In this document: positions 12,401 to 26,240 of the stretch, piece after piece
How positions within the stretch are numbered: the stretch's first letter is position 1
How the letters are laid out: each line of letters begins with the position of its first letter
Assembly: GCA_002786025.1 (NCBI GenBank)
Contig: NHNW01000018.1
Location: forward strand, 372,001-436,000
Length of the DNA: 64,000 nucleotides
Origin: Zasmidium citrigriseum
Taxonomy: Eukaryota; Ascomycota; Dothideomycetes; Mycosphaerellales; Mycosphaerellaceae
Direction of reading: 5' to 3'
The notes under the pieces: model-generated
Databases searched by the model: none
What the model saw: the letters and a program-made list of their open reading frames with translations, nothing else
Told to the model about the DNA's origin: nothing
Position numbers and translations under genes: made by a program

Positions 12401-12576
12401 TTCCACTTTCTCGAGTGACGACGAACGCAACTTTGGTCGATCTTGGTCTCAGCTCTCTAATTGGCATGTCGATTGCTGGACGACTGAAAAGATTGACATT
12501 CGTTGTTCCTGGAGATGCGTTCGTTAGATGTCAAACGGTTGGAGAGATATGTGCCGCTGTACTGCGAGATCGATGA
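9436..12576 (+). CDS. Minimal non-reducing-type polyketide synthase (KS-AT-ACP)
   Basis: The frame is open for 1,046 codons. Removing a probable GC-AG intron (9568-9618) leaves 1,029 residues and restores the standard MHRQVPPDRFD junction. Numbering here is for the unspliced frame. Ketosynthase ~12-430: active Cys199 (DTACSSS), His335 (EMHGTGT) and His375 (NVGHSEAAAG). Acyltransferase ~545-860: GQGSSHPG and the nucleophile Ser643 in GHSLGEF. After a spacer of about 100 residues comes one acyl-carrier domain, ~965-1040, with DLGLSSL, where the phosphopantetheine Ser would be 1007. FGPGRLNYYFKWEGPS and the N-terminal pattern are those of fungal non-reducing PKSs. No SAT, product-template, KR, DH, ER, methyltransferase or thioesterase domain is seen. 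It could be a specialised minimal enzyme or a decayed NR-PKS; its catalytic residues are intact. Confidence 0.88.
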   Translation: MAETASSRRADSIAVVGMSGRFPGADSVDELWEILIEGRAMHRQASWALLLKRLDDTDGDQVPPDRFDVSTHVDPSGLTKNASLTPWGAWIERPGLFDSELFNISPKEASRMDPQHRLLLMTCYEALENAGYQKDRTPSSQGDRISAFLGCSSDDWRQANLSQEIDPLYVPSGSRSFGPGRLNYYFKWEGPSYVVDTACSSSAAAIQMAANSLKLGDCDMAVVAGSTIATSSDIFAGHSLGGFLSPTGACKTFLEGADGYCRADAVVCIVLKRLEDAERDNDNILGTIQACASRQSAYAVSSMTRPHAPTQERLYRDVLKRAGLEPHDVDYVEMHGTGTIAGDAEESKSVADVFMNDNTRTSPLYVGTLKPNVGHSEAAAGIASVVKALLMFRHGTIPPHIINGQSFSSSLPPGFSGLIPKKSLPLGQCKKGKKVIMCNSFSASGGNTSINLQEYIATTTKKPDPRDFHVIAVSAKSQRSLRGNLRRLTDYVEQDHDLCLANLAYSTTARRRHHGLRLAFVANSRDHLLEQLQHATEEPVAANLSRSKAKIVFVFSGQGSSHPGIGKNFYLTSKTFRHSVDGFVVECLKQGFPSILPYLLNAKDEIDEPSLVAEHLALAALEIGLFRFWTNCGLEPNVVIGHSLGEFAALYTAGSLSLENVVYLVGMRAHIMQAALSRDSHGMLLLGCGTSKCRHLIEMAQAASCEIACQNTPNFTVIGGSRSDLEFLRRAAEESQVSWKMLDLPFAYHSKQTDEIMPHFEYLAASVPLQRPRVAYASSLLGCVLPVGAELHAGYVAQQTRHPVIFSHAAQACKDHLVANEPTLWIEIGPSQSCISMIRSSGLADGSNTAVSLSKDRSPWMTISNTLARCYEAGIDVNWPAFHREYEIEHLLLLPDLPTYDFDLKNYWIQYEGDWMLHKGRRCDSANEKTETRLEAQHDPQLSSPSDDCSSIGILTPSTEAESLSMASVDEEGKTEQRIREVIAEELELPLSRVTTNATLVDLGLSSLIGMSIAGRLKRLTFVVPGDAFVRCQTVGEICAAVLRDR

Positions 12577-12895
12577 GATTGAGCTGTCGCATACTCCACG
12601 GGCTAAAGATACGAACATCGCCATATCGATAGGCAGGTCTCAATGCAGACGAATGGTGGGATCCATTTTGGTCAGGCCATCACGTGCTTAGCGCGTTCTC
12701 CAGGTTTCCCACCAGCAAGACACCTCCGTTTTTGGAAAAGTGATGCGGCTGGGCACGCCGGCTGCACCATCGGATATCAGATCCGGGCCCGATTTTGTGC
12801 GCCGTTTGGAGAGCTCCAAATAAATTACAAGAGCCGCCATTGATATGCGAAAGGCTTCGATCTTCCCTCACAGCTCGCTCGACACACAGAATATC

Positions 12896-14274
12896 ATGGC
12901 AGCTTCGCAACCCTCCTACCTCATCGTCGGCGCAGGCGTTTTCGGCGTTTCCACTGCACTGCATCTCATCAAGAAGTACCCTCACGCATCAGTCACCATC
13001 GTTGACCGCGATCAACATGACGCCGACACTCGAGTCGCAGCTTCTTGGGACTGGAATAAGGTCGTCCGCGCCGACTACGATGACGTTGTCTACTGCCAGA
13101 TGGGCATTGAGGCGCAAGATGTGTTCAAAAGCGATCCCCTCTGGAAACCCTACTTCTTCGAGACTGGCATCTTTTGGACTTGCCGGGACGATTACGCAGA
13201 TGCCGTGATTGCGAATTACCACAAACTCGGGAGGAAGGCCGATCTGAAGTCAGTACCTGTGGAGGAAGCCAAGAAGCTCCATGGCGGGGTCTTCTCAGAC
13301 GCCGACTACTCTAGCGTCAAGTCAGTGCTCATCAACAAGACCAGTGGATGGGCGGCGGCAGGCGACTGCCTGAGAGCTGTCACCAAAGAGGCGCTGAGAT
13401 TGGGTGTGAAATACGTGGTAGCAGAGGTTGCTACACTGCTTTTCAATGAGGATGGCTCCTGCGGTGGCGTCAAGACGATCGGCGGAACTACCATTGAAGC
13501 CACTCACACAATCTTGAGTACTGGCGCCTACACGCCAAAGCTGCTCGAATTGAGCGCTGAGGACACTGGTAGGACAAGACTACGAGCTGGCGACAGAATT
13601 ATGGCAGGTGGTATTACGACTGGCATGAAGGTCCTCGATGACGATGAGCTCCCAACATACGCCGCAATGCCTGTGGGTGTCCAAGGCTATACCGCAGAAT
13701 TGGGTCCCTTCATCGGCAGCTTGCCTCCAACAAAAGACAGACAACTCAAATGGTGGGGTCAGACCATCTTCAGAAACACAACAGAAGTCGTCCCTGGGCG
13801 ATACGTATCAGCACCGCCCGAGCGACCGGAGTACAACCAGTGGAAGATTTCAAGAAAATTAAAGCAGGATATCGAGCACGCACGAGATGTTTTTTACGGC
13901 CAAAAGAGCAAGAGCTGGAAGATGGAGAAGCACAGGATATGCTGGTGAGCTGTTTCGATCTTGAACCGCCCTGACCGGCGTGCCTGAGTCGGATGCTAAC
14001 TTTGCCCAGGGATGCCTTCACCACGAGTTCCGACTTCATCATCTCACCACATTCAGCCGCCAAAGGCTTGTACATCGCCACGTGTGGAAACTTTCACGGC
14101 TGGAAGTTCTTCCCTGTGATCGGCAAGTACGTGATGCAGATGCTCGAAGGCTCACTCTCACCCGAACTTGCCGAGAAATGGGCATGGGATCGCGAGAGAC
14201 CTGACCCGAAGTTCTTCGCGGACTATCCAAGATACGAGTTGAAAGACTTGCAAGACGCCCAGGCAAAGCTGTGA
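12896..14274 (+). CDS. Peroxisomal FAD-dependent amine oxidase (sarcosine oxidase/amadoriase family)
   Basis: Two exons, 12896-13944 and 14010-14274, give 437 residues; the 65-bp intron joins ICW to DAFTTSSDF. The N-terminus has the dinucleotide-binding loop GAGVFG (residues 12-17) and the acidic end VDRD. The C-terminal ATCGNFHGWKFFPVIGKY is typical of the monomeric sarcosine oxidase/fructosyl-amine oxidase family, whose members often hold FAD covalently through a Cys; Cys349 is in the expected area. The protein ends AKL, a classic PTS1 signal, so it probably works in peroxisomes, where its H2O2 could be removed. Between a PKS and a Rieske oxygenase plus dimethylglycine dehydrogenase, sarcosine oxidation to glycine is the best inference, but another secondary amine or Amadori compound is possible. 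An upstream in-frame Met at 12845 is less likely. Confidence 0.87.
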
Positions 14275-14547
14275 GACACGACAGCTGATTGCGACGAAGC
14301 AATGAAATCGGTAATCGGGCGGCGTTTTTGGAAGGCATAGGATCCATGAACCTAGAAAGGGAGCCAGAACTTCACTTGACTCCTCCCTCCCACCACACTG
14401 ATCGATCGTGACCACCTGGCCTGACCTGCTGAGCGCCCTATCTATCCCGAAAGCGACTCAAGTCCTATCTACGGTGTCTTGGATCCTAAACCCAAAGCGA
14501 CGAACCTTTTCCAGTTCTCCCGGGCCAGGCGCAAGCATGGGAAGCCA

Positions 14548-14666
14548 TAACCCTATGGGGGATGGCGGACCTTTTGCCACCATGGAACGGGCCTTGCTCC
14601 ACCACGTAAAGACCACTCCTGCTATGGTCACCGAGTGCTAATGGACAGCCATCCCCCATGGGGCTA
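14548..14666. repeat. Imperfect inverted repeat in promoter of the Rieske gene
   Basis: Arms of about 24 nt, at ~14548-14571 and ~14643-14666, share the core CCATGGGGGATGGC (left arm CTATGGGGGATGGC) in opposite orientation with about four mismatches, separated by ~71 nt. It lies 200-320 bp upstream of the ATG at 14870. It may form a hairpin or be a paired regulator site; no protein can be named. Confidence 0.5.
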
Positions 14667-14869
14667 TTGATTCATTGCGACGATGCGATAATAAGATGAT
14701 GAGAAGGAGGTAGGTTGATAAGGACGATATAACATGTCTAGTGGCTGGTGATCTCTCCTATCGCAGCATCATCCTATTACTTCCTTCCCGCCCTGAAAAG
14801 GTACTCCTGTTTGTACCGGGAGCATCCTGTTCACATTCTCATACCAGCTGTTCGATACGTTTGCTCAAG

Positions 14870-16173
14870 ATGTCGGGCCTTCTCAGCTACTTCGGATATG
14901 GCGGCTCCTCGTCACCAACCCTCGAGGAGAAGTCCTCAACGCGGGCTTTGCCATCAAGCTGGTACACATCTCAGGAGATGTACGACCTAGAGCGAAGAGC
15001 CATCTTCTCAAAACAATGGATGCTCATAACTCACAAATGTCGACTGGAGGAAGCCGGTGACTGGCTCACCTACGAAATCGCTGGCTTTGGCTTCCTGTTG
15101 AGCCGGGATCGAACAGGCAAGATCAACGGCTTTCACAATGTATGTCGACACCGAGGCTTTCCGGTCGTCACTGGCGAGAAGGGAACGTCGAAGATCTTTG
15201 CTTGCAAATACCACGGTTGGTCATACGGTCTCAATGGCAAGCTGGCCAAAGCCCCTGGATACCAAGAGCTTTCTGGCTTCGAGAAGGAGAGGAATGGCTT
15301 GATGCCTATCCACGTCAAGATCGACAAGAATGGCTTCATCTGGGTCAACCTCGACAGCAAAGAGGTGCCAGAGATCTCCTGGGAGGAGAAGTACGCCGGT
15401 GTCGACGACCAGGATCGATACAAGAACCTCAACTTCGACGACTATGTGTACGATCACTCTTGGAACCAGGATGGACCTTACAACTGGAAGATTCTTTCTG
15501 ACAACTACAACGAATGCTATCATTGTGCGACGACTCATCCCGATATCCCTGAGGTGGCGGATCTGCAATCGTACAACGTCAAGACTGTCGGCAATGCAAT
15601 CATCCATGATGGTGCTAGCACCGACGAGCAAATCCGACGAGGACTCAACGTCGCCGCCACCTACTTCATGCCCAACGCATCAATGAACGTCTCGTAAGTT
15701 CTTTACCATCATCACCACACCACCGCCATCCAACTAACACCCCTCCCAGCCCGCACTTCTTCTTCATCCAACGCTTCGTCCCCTCCGGCCCCATGGAATC
15801 CTCCATGCGCTACGAAGTCTACCGCAACAAGCACTCCTCGGACGCCGATTTCAAATTCATCGACGCAATGTACAAGCGCATCATGTCCGAAGACAAATTC
15901 CTCTGCGACCTCACACAAAAGAACCTCAACGCCGGCATCTTCATCAACGGCGAGCTCCACGGCCGGATGGAGAAGGGTCCTCTCTACTTCCAGAATTTTA
16001 TTAGAGAGGAGGTGATGGCGCATTGGAAGAAGGAACAGGTTGCGAAGGCAGAGATTTGGCCGGCGAGACAGCAGTTGCCGGCGACGGGGAAGGGGAAGGT
16101 TAGTCAGGCGGATATTGCGTTTTGTTCGGGGTTGGCGTGTAGTCCGCAGAATCAGGAGGTGTTGGCTTGGTGA
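14870..16173 (+). CDS. Rieske non-heme iron oxygenase (choline monooxygenase / betaine demethylase type)
   Basis: Two exons, 14870-15693 and 15750-16173, are split by a 56-bp intron, joining MNVS to PHFFFIQ, for 415 residues. The Rieske [2Fe-2S] ligands are Cys92 and His94 (CRHRG) and Cys112 and His115 (CKYHGW). The catalytic domain has DNYNECYHCATTHPD, giving the mononuclear-iron His218 and His223 and the bridging Asp211. The spacing and sequence resemble plant choline monooxygenase and bacterial GbcA, the oxygenase that removes a methyl from glycine betaine. Next to dimethylglycine dehydrogenase and a sarcosine-oxidase-like gene, the betaine-demethylase role is favoured over choline oxidation; no betaine aldehyde dehydrogenase is in the window. 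The needed ferredoxin/reductase partner is not seen here. No targeting peptide is obvious. Confidence 0.9.
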
Positions 16174-20040
<3,867 letters not shown>

Positions 20041-20434
20041 TACGAATGTCATGAGAACACGGTTGGGCCAAGGTCGATATTAATGAACGCATCTAAGGAG
20101 TTGGTCCCCTCGAATATGAATGAACACATGATGACAGACTTATAGTCACGACAATCCCTCCTGTCGTCAACTGACCATCTTTTGCCGAACTTTCCCCGGG
20201 CCGGCGGATTCTTGTCCGACTTCACCTCTCCATCTTCGTGGGACATCACGCTTGGCTGCATGTCCTCGACACAAGCGACTCCACTATCCCCTCAAAAATC
20301 ATCGCGGAGTGCAGCAACTAGCCGTTCGATGATTTCCAATCTCCCTGACGACTTGCCGTGTACCACATCCGCTGCATGAGCGGTGGCACTCGCCTTGCCT
20401 TGGCAGACGGGAGGACAGATTCACGTGGCCGGCC
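20041..20434. other. Intergenic region upstream of the tannase-like gene
   Basis: About 390 bp with no recognised feature; it presumably holds the 3' end of the dehydrogenase transcript and the promoter of the next gene. Confidence 0.4.
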
Positions 20435-22195
20435 ATGCCATTCAAAACGGAGCCTCTTGTCCTGGCTCTCAGTGCTCTATCTGCACTCGTTCACGCCGAC
20501 ATGAAGCAAACCCCTCTCCAATCTGCATTCGCTCTCGCTGGCATTGGAGCGGTCAATGGGACGCTGGTCGACAGATGCTCTAGTGAGACTTTCACGGGGC
20601 TCGATGTCTTTGGGGCCGAAGTGCTCGATGTTGTCGCCAATCCAGTACAGGATTTCTCGACGACGACTGAGGAAGGCCAAGCGTATTCCGGCTTGAACTT
20701 CTGCAATGTGACAGTCAGGTACACTCATCCTGGACGAGGCGATGCGGTCAATGTCTTCGCGGCGCTACCGCTCAATGGCTGGAACGGACGCTTCCAGGGA
20801 CGAGGTGGAGGTGGTTTCGTTACTGGAGTCAATGCGGTGAGTGGACAGAAGCACTCTCATTCCACACCTGGAGTCACCTGCTAACTCCGTGATCCTCTTG
20901 ACAAGGAAGCGCTCGCTCCACAAACAGCGAAAGGCTTTGCCTTAGCCTCAACAGACGGCGGACACACAATCTACTCCCAATCATCAGAATCCTGGGCACT
21001 CAACAGTCCTGGGAACATCAACTTGAATCTCCTCGAAGACTACGCCTACAAGGCTCTGAGCGACCTGACGCTCTTCGGTCAACAAGTCACAGCAAAGTTC
21101 TTCGAAGAGCCGCCGAAGTACTCCTACTGGACGGGATGCTCGACTGGTGGAAGACAGGGTCTCATGCTCGCGCAGAAGTATCCGGATCTTTACGATGGAA
21201 TTCTCGCACTCGCCCCGGCGATACAGCTGGATAGGTTTGTGGTTGCGGAGTATTATGTTCAGCATGTGATGAATCGCTTGGGATACTATCCTTTGCCTTG
21301 TGAGCTGGAAGCTTTCACGAAGGAGGCAGTGAGGGCTTGCGATGAGATGGATGGGTTAGAGGATGGAGTAATTTCCTTGCCGAGTCTTTGTGAGTTTGAT
21401 CCGGAGACGGTTGTTGGGAAGGAGTATGATTGCGAAGGGGAGACAAAGACGCTCAGCAAGGAGGGAGCTGTAATAGCGAAAGCGTTCTGGGTGAGCTCAC
21501 ACAGCAATTTTTTTTTTTCAAAAAGACCTGCGCTAATGCACCAACAGCAAGGACCCGTCAACCCTTCCGACCCCGCAGAATGGTATTGGTACGGCCTCAA
21601 CCACGGTACCCCCTTCTCAGGCCTCGCCGATACAAGCTGCACCAACTCCAGCACTAGCTCCTGCACCGGCATACCCTTCAATGTAGCCGAAGAATACATC
21701 CAGCTCTTCATCCAAAAAGACCCAAGCTACGCAACGACCAACATGACCGACAAAGAATACTTCGACATGTTCCAAAAGTCGATCCAAGAGTTCGGCAGTA
21801 TGCTCGGCACCTCCGACCCCGACCTTTCGGTATTCAAATCCAATGGCGGGAAGATGATTACTTGGCATGGTCTTGCTGATGAATTGATCCCTGTCAATGG
21901 ATCGTCGTATTATTACAACCGAGTCAAGAAGTTGGATCGGAATGTAACGGATTATTATCGGTATTTCGAGGCTCCGGGAGTGCATCACTGTCTGGGCGGA
22001 GAAGGTCCTATACCGGATAACGACGAGACGCTTGAGGTCTTGATGAGTTGGGTTGAGACTGGTACCAAGCCCGAGACGTTGACTGCGAGGAGTCAGATTG
22101 GAGATGGGGCTGTGAGGGAGTTGTGTCTTTGGCCGAAGACGTTGGTTTACGTGGGTGGCGAGCCGGAGAGGAAGGAGAGTTGGTCGTGTCGATAG
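20435..22195 (+). CDS. Secreted tannase/feruloyl-esterase family hydrolase
   Basis: Three exons, 20435-20836, 20906-21490 and 21548-22195, give 544 residues. Joins: TGVNA-EALAPQTAKG and AKAFW-QGPVNPSD. An N-terminal hydrophobic segment (LVLALSALSALVHA) suggests secretion. Family landmarks (PF07519) are clear: GRFQGRGGGGF, the nucleophile Ser in GCSTGGRQG, WHGLADELIP with the Asp, and the His in GVHHC; the Cys next to the Ser and next to the His give the CS-D-HC disulfide pattern of this family. It hydrolyses esters of hydroxycinnamic or gallic acids from plant material; the exact substrate is not predictable. The second intron contains a T11 run. Same strand as the preceding four genes, but its function does not obviously fit amine catabolism. 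Confidence 0.92.
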
Positions 22196-22573
22196 AATAA
22201 CGTGATCCTGTAGAAAGCATTTTGCTCAGCCTGTCAGTAAATGTGGTTCTCGTTGCACAGTCTGTCAGTATGGCCTTTAGTCAATAAGCTCTCGTAGGTA
22301 GGCTGGACTTGAAAGCAATGAGACAAAGGCGACAGCGAAAGTTGTTGCACCAGGACAAAGGGAAGACTACGAAAGTGAAACAATGTGAGGGGAGCAAGAG
22401 GGACTGTGATTGAAAAAGCAAAATCTTTCAAAGGTACTTACCAACGCGCAACGCCAAACGCCTGGATGTGTCAATCTGTATATGTCAACACACCCGCCAC
22501 TTACCTGGTCCAAGACTATCGTAGTTGTCAGCCCGGTGTACTAGTCGTCAGGAAAACCCGCAACGCCGAAGCC
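22196..22573. other. Convergent 3' spacer
   Basis: A 378-bp spacer between two genes that end toward each other; no gene seen. It presumably holds both polyadenylation regions. Confidence 0.4.
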
Positions 22574-24016
22574 TTACTGCTGCTGAAGCCGTTGCACAAC
22601 TTGGATGACTCGATTAAGCGTCCTTCTGATGAAGTCGTTGTACGCCCTCTCTATCACCGCAAACCTGCTGTCAGCAAGCACAGCGGTGAGATGGTCCGGG
22701 TGCATGAATCTGCTCGTGCCGTTGGCTATCCATTCGCTCCTGAACACCTTGAAGGTCTCCTGGAGAAGCTTTGTGAAGACCGAATTAGCTGCGTGAATTT
22801 GACCTTCATGCTTCCGAATCGTCGTATAGACGGCTCTGGTGAAAAGATGCGTCTCAGGGAATTGGCTGAAGGTGTGTCGCCTGGGCTCATCCAACTGAGG
22901 GATCTCGAGCACGACAGCTCTCCAGGCTTGCTCAAAGTGGGAGACGTCGAGCCTCACGGGAGCCTCGTTCTCCGGGGGGAAGATGCGGTCGAACTGGGCG
23001 AAGCTGCGCTCAAAGTTCTCGTGCAGCGAGTACTGGGCGTCGTATTGCCAAGCCGTGTTCATGTCCAGATAGTTGGGCTTGGACATGGCCGCGATGTCGG
23101 CAGGCGCAATGGGTGCGCGACAGTGCGGACAAGTAGCCCTGGCGAGGGTGTTCTGATTGACCCAATTCTGAAGGCACTCCCTGCACATGAAGTGCTTGTC
23201 GGAACAATGAAGCTGTACGGCTCGGGTGGTCGAGTCATCGTATGGCTCTTGGCAACACGGACATGTCCAGAAAGTGTCGCCGGGTGGCAGGGTTGAGTTG
23301 TGATCATCAAGATCCGACTTGGACAAGACGTTGGTGGCTCGCGCGAGGCATGCATCTTGGTCGAGTTGTCGCGGTGCTTTCCACGTATCGACGTCGACGC
23401 CATAATCCATTCGGTGCCTGGCGACAAGGAATGCAGCATGCCTGACGTCTCGATCAGTGTATCCTTCGATCAGTCCCAGAATATCCCTTTGCCACTCGTT
23501 GGGGTCGGACAAAGCCTCCCACTCAGGCAGGGTTGAGTCATAAACGGCCGGTGGGAGGGAAAGAGTTTCACCGTTCTCGAACTTCAAAGTTGTCACTCGC
23601 TGGACTCGAATTCTCAAGAGCTCCTCTTCATTGGTGGCTGATTCTGGGATGTACGTAGCCACAGCAAGCCGGGTCTCGCCCACGTACTGCGTGGAACGTG
23701 CCATGTCGCTGGGTAGGTGGCCCGTCGTGAGGTTTTCTGTCGTAATTGCCCTTGGGAACACGGATTCCGTGTTATAGTAGGTTGTGTAGTCTGAGTTGGC
23801 GAAATCGTCGACCGGATGATTGGCCAATACCTCCTCGTCAGGCACGATGGGGTGCAGAGGGTTGAATCTTTCTTTGCAGAGGGCCGGTGGCATGACAATG
23901 AGCTCCTCATCGTCGTTTAGCAGACAAGGGTGAGGGTATTCGACATCGACTCTGTGGTGTGGCTTGAGCCAGGTACCTGCTGGGGTGTCATTAGTAACGC
24001 TCGTACCTGAAGACAT
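22574..24016 (-). CDS. RING-finger protein, putative E3 ubiquitin ligase
   Basis: Single exon, 480 residues, starting MSSGTSVTNDTPAGTW. Around residues 250-302 there is a complete RING-HC finger: CPCC, then HCSDKHFMCREC, then CPHC, with the hydrophobic Trp after the third ligand group (LQNW). The N-terminal ~245 residues are acidic and have no recognised domain; the C-terminal ~170 residues look helical (EQAWRAVVLEIPQL, AVIERAYNDFIRRTLNRVIQ). Many lineage-specific fungal RING proteins have this plan. Family inference: recruits an E2 and ubiquitinates unknown targets. It is convergent with the tannase-like gene and tandem with the methyltransferase 286 bp behind its start, with nothing tying them functionally. 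Confidence 0.85.
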   Translation of the reverse strand: MSSGTSVTNDTPAGTWLKPHHRVDVEYPHPCLLNDDEELIVMPPALCKERFNPLHPIVPDEEVLANHPVDDFANSDYTTYYNTESVFPRAITTENLTTGHLPSDMARSTQYVGETRLAVATYIPESATNEEELLRIRVQRVTTLKFENGETLSLPPAVYDSTLPEWEALSDPNEWQRDILGLIEGYTDRDVRHAAFLVARHRMDYGVDVDTWKAPRQLDQDACLARATNVLSKSDLDDHNSTLPPGDTFWTCPCCQEPYDDSTTRAVQLHCSDKHFMCRECLQNWVNQNTLARATCPHCRAPIAPADIAAMSKPNYLDMNTAWQYDAQYSLHENFERSFAQFDRIFPPENEAPVRLDVSHFEQAWRAVVLEIPQLDEPRRHTFSQFPETHLFTRAVYTTIRKHEGQIHAANSVFTKLLQETFKVFRSEWIANGTSRFMHPDHLTAVLADSRFAVIERAYNDFIRRTLNRVIQVVQRLQQQ

Positions 24017-24302
24017 GGTGTTGGTAGTTTTTCTGCTGTCTGGTTTCTGGTTTTTTGGGTTTCAGTTGCGTGTGCGTCCGGCGCACTATGTGTTTCTGAG
24101 GTGGGAAGGGTAAGCTGCGGTTTTTTTGTGAATGAAACGTCGACCAACTTGTTCCGACATCCCACGTAAATGTCACCGTCTCCCACAAGCCTCGACAATG
24201 CCATGGTAGTGGGACAAAGGACTCGAAAGGAACTCAATGGACTTTGTTGAAATGTCATGCTTTGTCCACAAGCACCTGCTTCCTTTCACGCTCTTCCCTC
24301 GC

Positions 24303-25154
24303 TTAGCGCCCCTTCCTGGCATGGCACACCCAAACGGGCAAGAACGTCTTCAACTTCGGCTGCTTCATCTCCTCCTCGAAAGCCCGCACGAAAGTATCCA
24401 GCTGATCGTCCGTCCACCCCAAGTACTTGACAAAGATAGTACCCACGAAGCCCCTGAGTCCCCACAAAAAGTTCTGCCGTCCCATAATCCCCAACTCTTT
24501 CCCCTCTGCATCGTCCGGCCAAGGACCCATGATCATTTTGAAGTCTTCAAGCTTGACATCTTCGAATCCGATGTCCTCGAGTTGGTCGGGCATCAGCTGG
24601 TCTTGGATTGGCTGGAGGCCACATTTTCGCCATGCTTCCTTGGTGTACAAGCCCCACTGGAGGATCGCGTGGTCTTCGGGATCTATGTTTTCTTCCATAC
24701 AGCGTAGAGGCACGGAAAAGTCTTGACATTCCAGGTAGCCGCCGGGGTGGAGATGCTCGTAGCACTTCTTGACCAAGCCGGGCCAGTCTTTGACGCTTGG
24801 AGCGATGAAGCGGCTGTGGATGAAGTCGAAAGTGCCAAGATCTTCCCAAGTCTCGTCCAGGCTAAGGTCGCCGATTCGGAAGGAGCAGTTCGTAGGGCAT
24901 GTCCTCCAGCTGGGTTTGTCCGTGATGTCGAACCCAACGACTTCAGCATTTGGAAAACGTTTTGCAAAGTCCATAGCCCAGTGGCCAGTTCCACAGCCGA
25001 TATCTAGGACTCGATGGACCTTTTCAGGATCTAGTGGAGCTCGATGAAGGCCGCCGAATATACGAACAAGGAGGCGGTGCTGGAAGTCGAGTCGCTCCCA
25101 TTCGGTGGGTTCGTTTGGAAGGATGTAATCTGGAGTGACCAAAGCCGGTGCCAT
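24303..25154 (-). CDS. SAM-dependent methyltransferase, LaeA-like class
   Basis: Single exon; starting at MAPALVTPDY (ATG at 25154) it gives 283 residues. An upstream in-frame ATG at 25232 would add 26 residues of low-complexity leader and is less likely. Motif I is VLDIGCGTGHWAMDFA, motif post-I is VVGFDIT, followed by FDFIHSRFI and the LHPGGYLECQDF strand: the Methyltransf_23-type class I fold common in the large fungal LaeA-like family. True LaeA is a nuclear regulator of secondary metabolism, but most relatives are small-molecule or unknown methyltransferases, and no nuclear signal is visible. A PKS lies about 12 kb away; a link is speculation. Confidence 0.85.
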   Translation of the reverse strand: MAPALVTPDYILPNEPTEWERLDFQHRLLVRIFGGLHRAPLDPEKVHRVLDIGCGTGHWAMDFAKRFPNAEVVGFDITDKPSWRTCPTNCSFRIGDLSLDETWEDLGTFDFIHSRFIAPSVKDWPGLVKKCYEHLHPGGYLECQDFSVPLRCMEENIDPEDHAILQWGLYTKEAWRKCGLQPIQDQLMPDQLEDIGFEDVKLEDFKMIMGPWPDDAEGKELGIMGRQNFLWGLRGFVGTIFVKYLGWTDDQLDTFVRAFEEEMKQPKLKTFLPVWVCHARKGR

Positions 25155-26240
25155 CGTCAGATAATGTTTTGGCGGTGCACTGTGTAATGTTGCGTCTTTC
25201 AAGGCTGAAGGATTCGGTGGCTTTATACACATCCGCCGTTCAATTTAGGATTTTCGGAAAAGCGACGGGCCCGAGACCAGGAGAGACCTCGTTGAGGGGG
25301 CATGGGTTTGCCCTAGATGCCGAAACCATGTTCTGTTGCCGGGCAGGAAGGCGATGGATGCGGATAGGTTCAAAAACGAGACTCAAGCTGGGGTTCGAGA
25401 AGTCATAAGCAGCACAATATCGTATCAAAATTCCGCGAGCTTACCGGAAGCTGAAAGTCGTCCGAGTTCCACAGGCTTTCATTATCGCTCAGTGTCCGTC
25501 GATTCAAAGCCCCTCTTTTGTCTTCGCAACGCAATCTCGTTGATTAAACCCATATCGCGAGAATTCAAGGTAGGCTTCCGCGTTGCTTCATGTCGTTCAT
25601 AAAAGTGGCGTGTGCGTGTCGTCTTCTATGGTGAGCAGGATCCCTAAACAATGGATCATTAACACTTCTCGCCTTCATCAGCGCCTAGATCCTGTGTTCT
25701 GCAGTCTCTCCGAGGGAGTCAAGTAGCTGATGAACTCATGTCGTATGTCGGCGCCTTGCACGATTGTGCGTGAAGTTGAGAGTCGACGGATTAAGGACGG
25801 ATCTCGCGCAAATGATGTACTCAACCGCGGCACGAGCGCTGTGTGTGTTGTTGATGAAGCAATGGTTGTAGAAAGCCGTCGCGTCAAGCCCTGTCGATGT
25901 GTGATTGCGGTGATGGAGGATGTGGACGGAGTCGCCGTAAAGCATCTGGTTGTCAATACGCGCTGGTCTCTCTCGCCTTGAATCTATCTCCATCGCCTTG
26001 AAGGAATCGAATAGCCTGTAAAGAGATCAATAGCCATAGCCCCTCTATCGTTTCTCGGGATATACCAGTGGAATAGCCCTTCCCAGTGCCAAACCGCCGT
26101 GCTCTGAGTGAAGGAAATGATACCCTCACTTGCGGCTTTCACATGCAGTAGGCTACCATGGCCGCCGTCGCTATCTCCTCCCCTTCTCGTGAGTCTCCGC
26201 TATCCAACACCATCTCCATCAACTTGCCCTTCTCGATTTG
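25155..26240. other. Gene-free stretch
   Basis: Nearly 1.1 kb with only short reading frames on both strands and no domain signature. It holds the promoter of the methyltransferase at its left end. No RNA gene or repeat was recognised. Confidence 0.4.

Noticed and set aside
22385..23296. 303-codon plus-strand frame
   Set aside because: Opposite strand of the RING gene, whose zinc ligands are in the minus frame.
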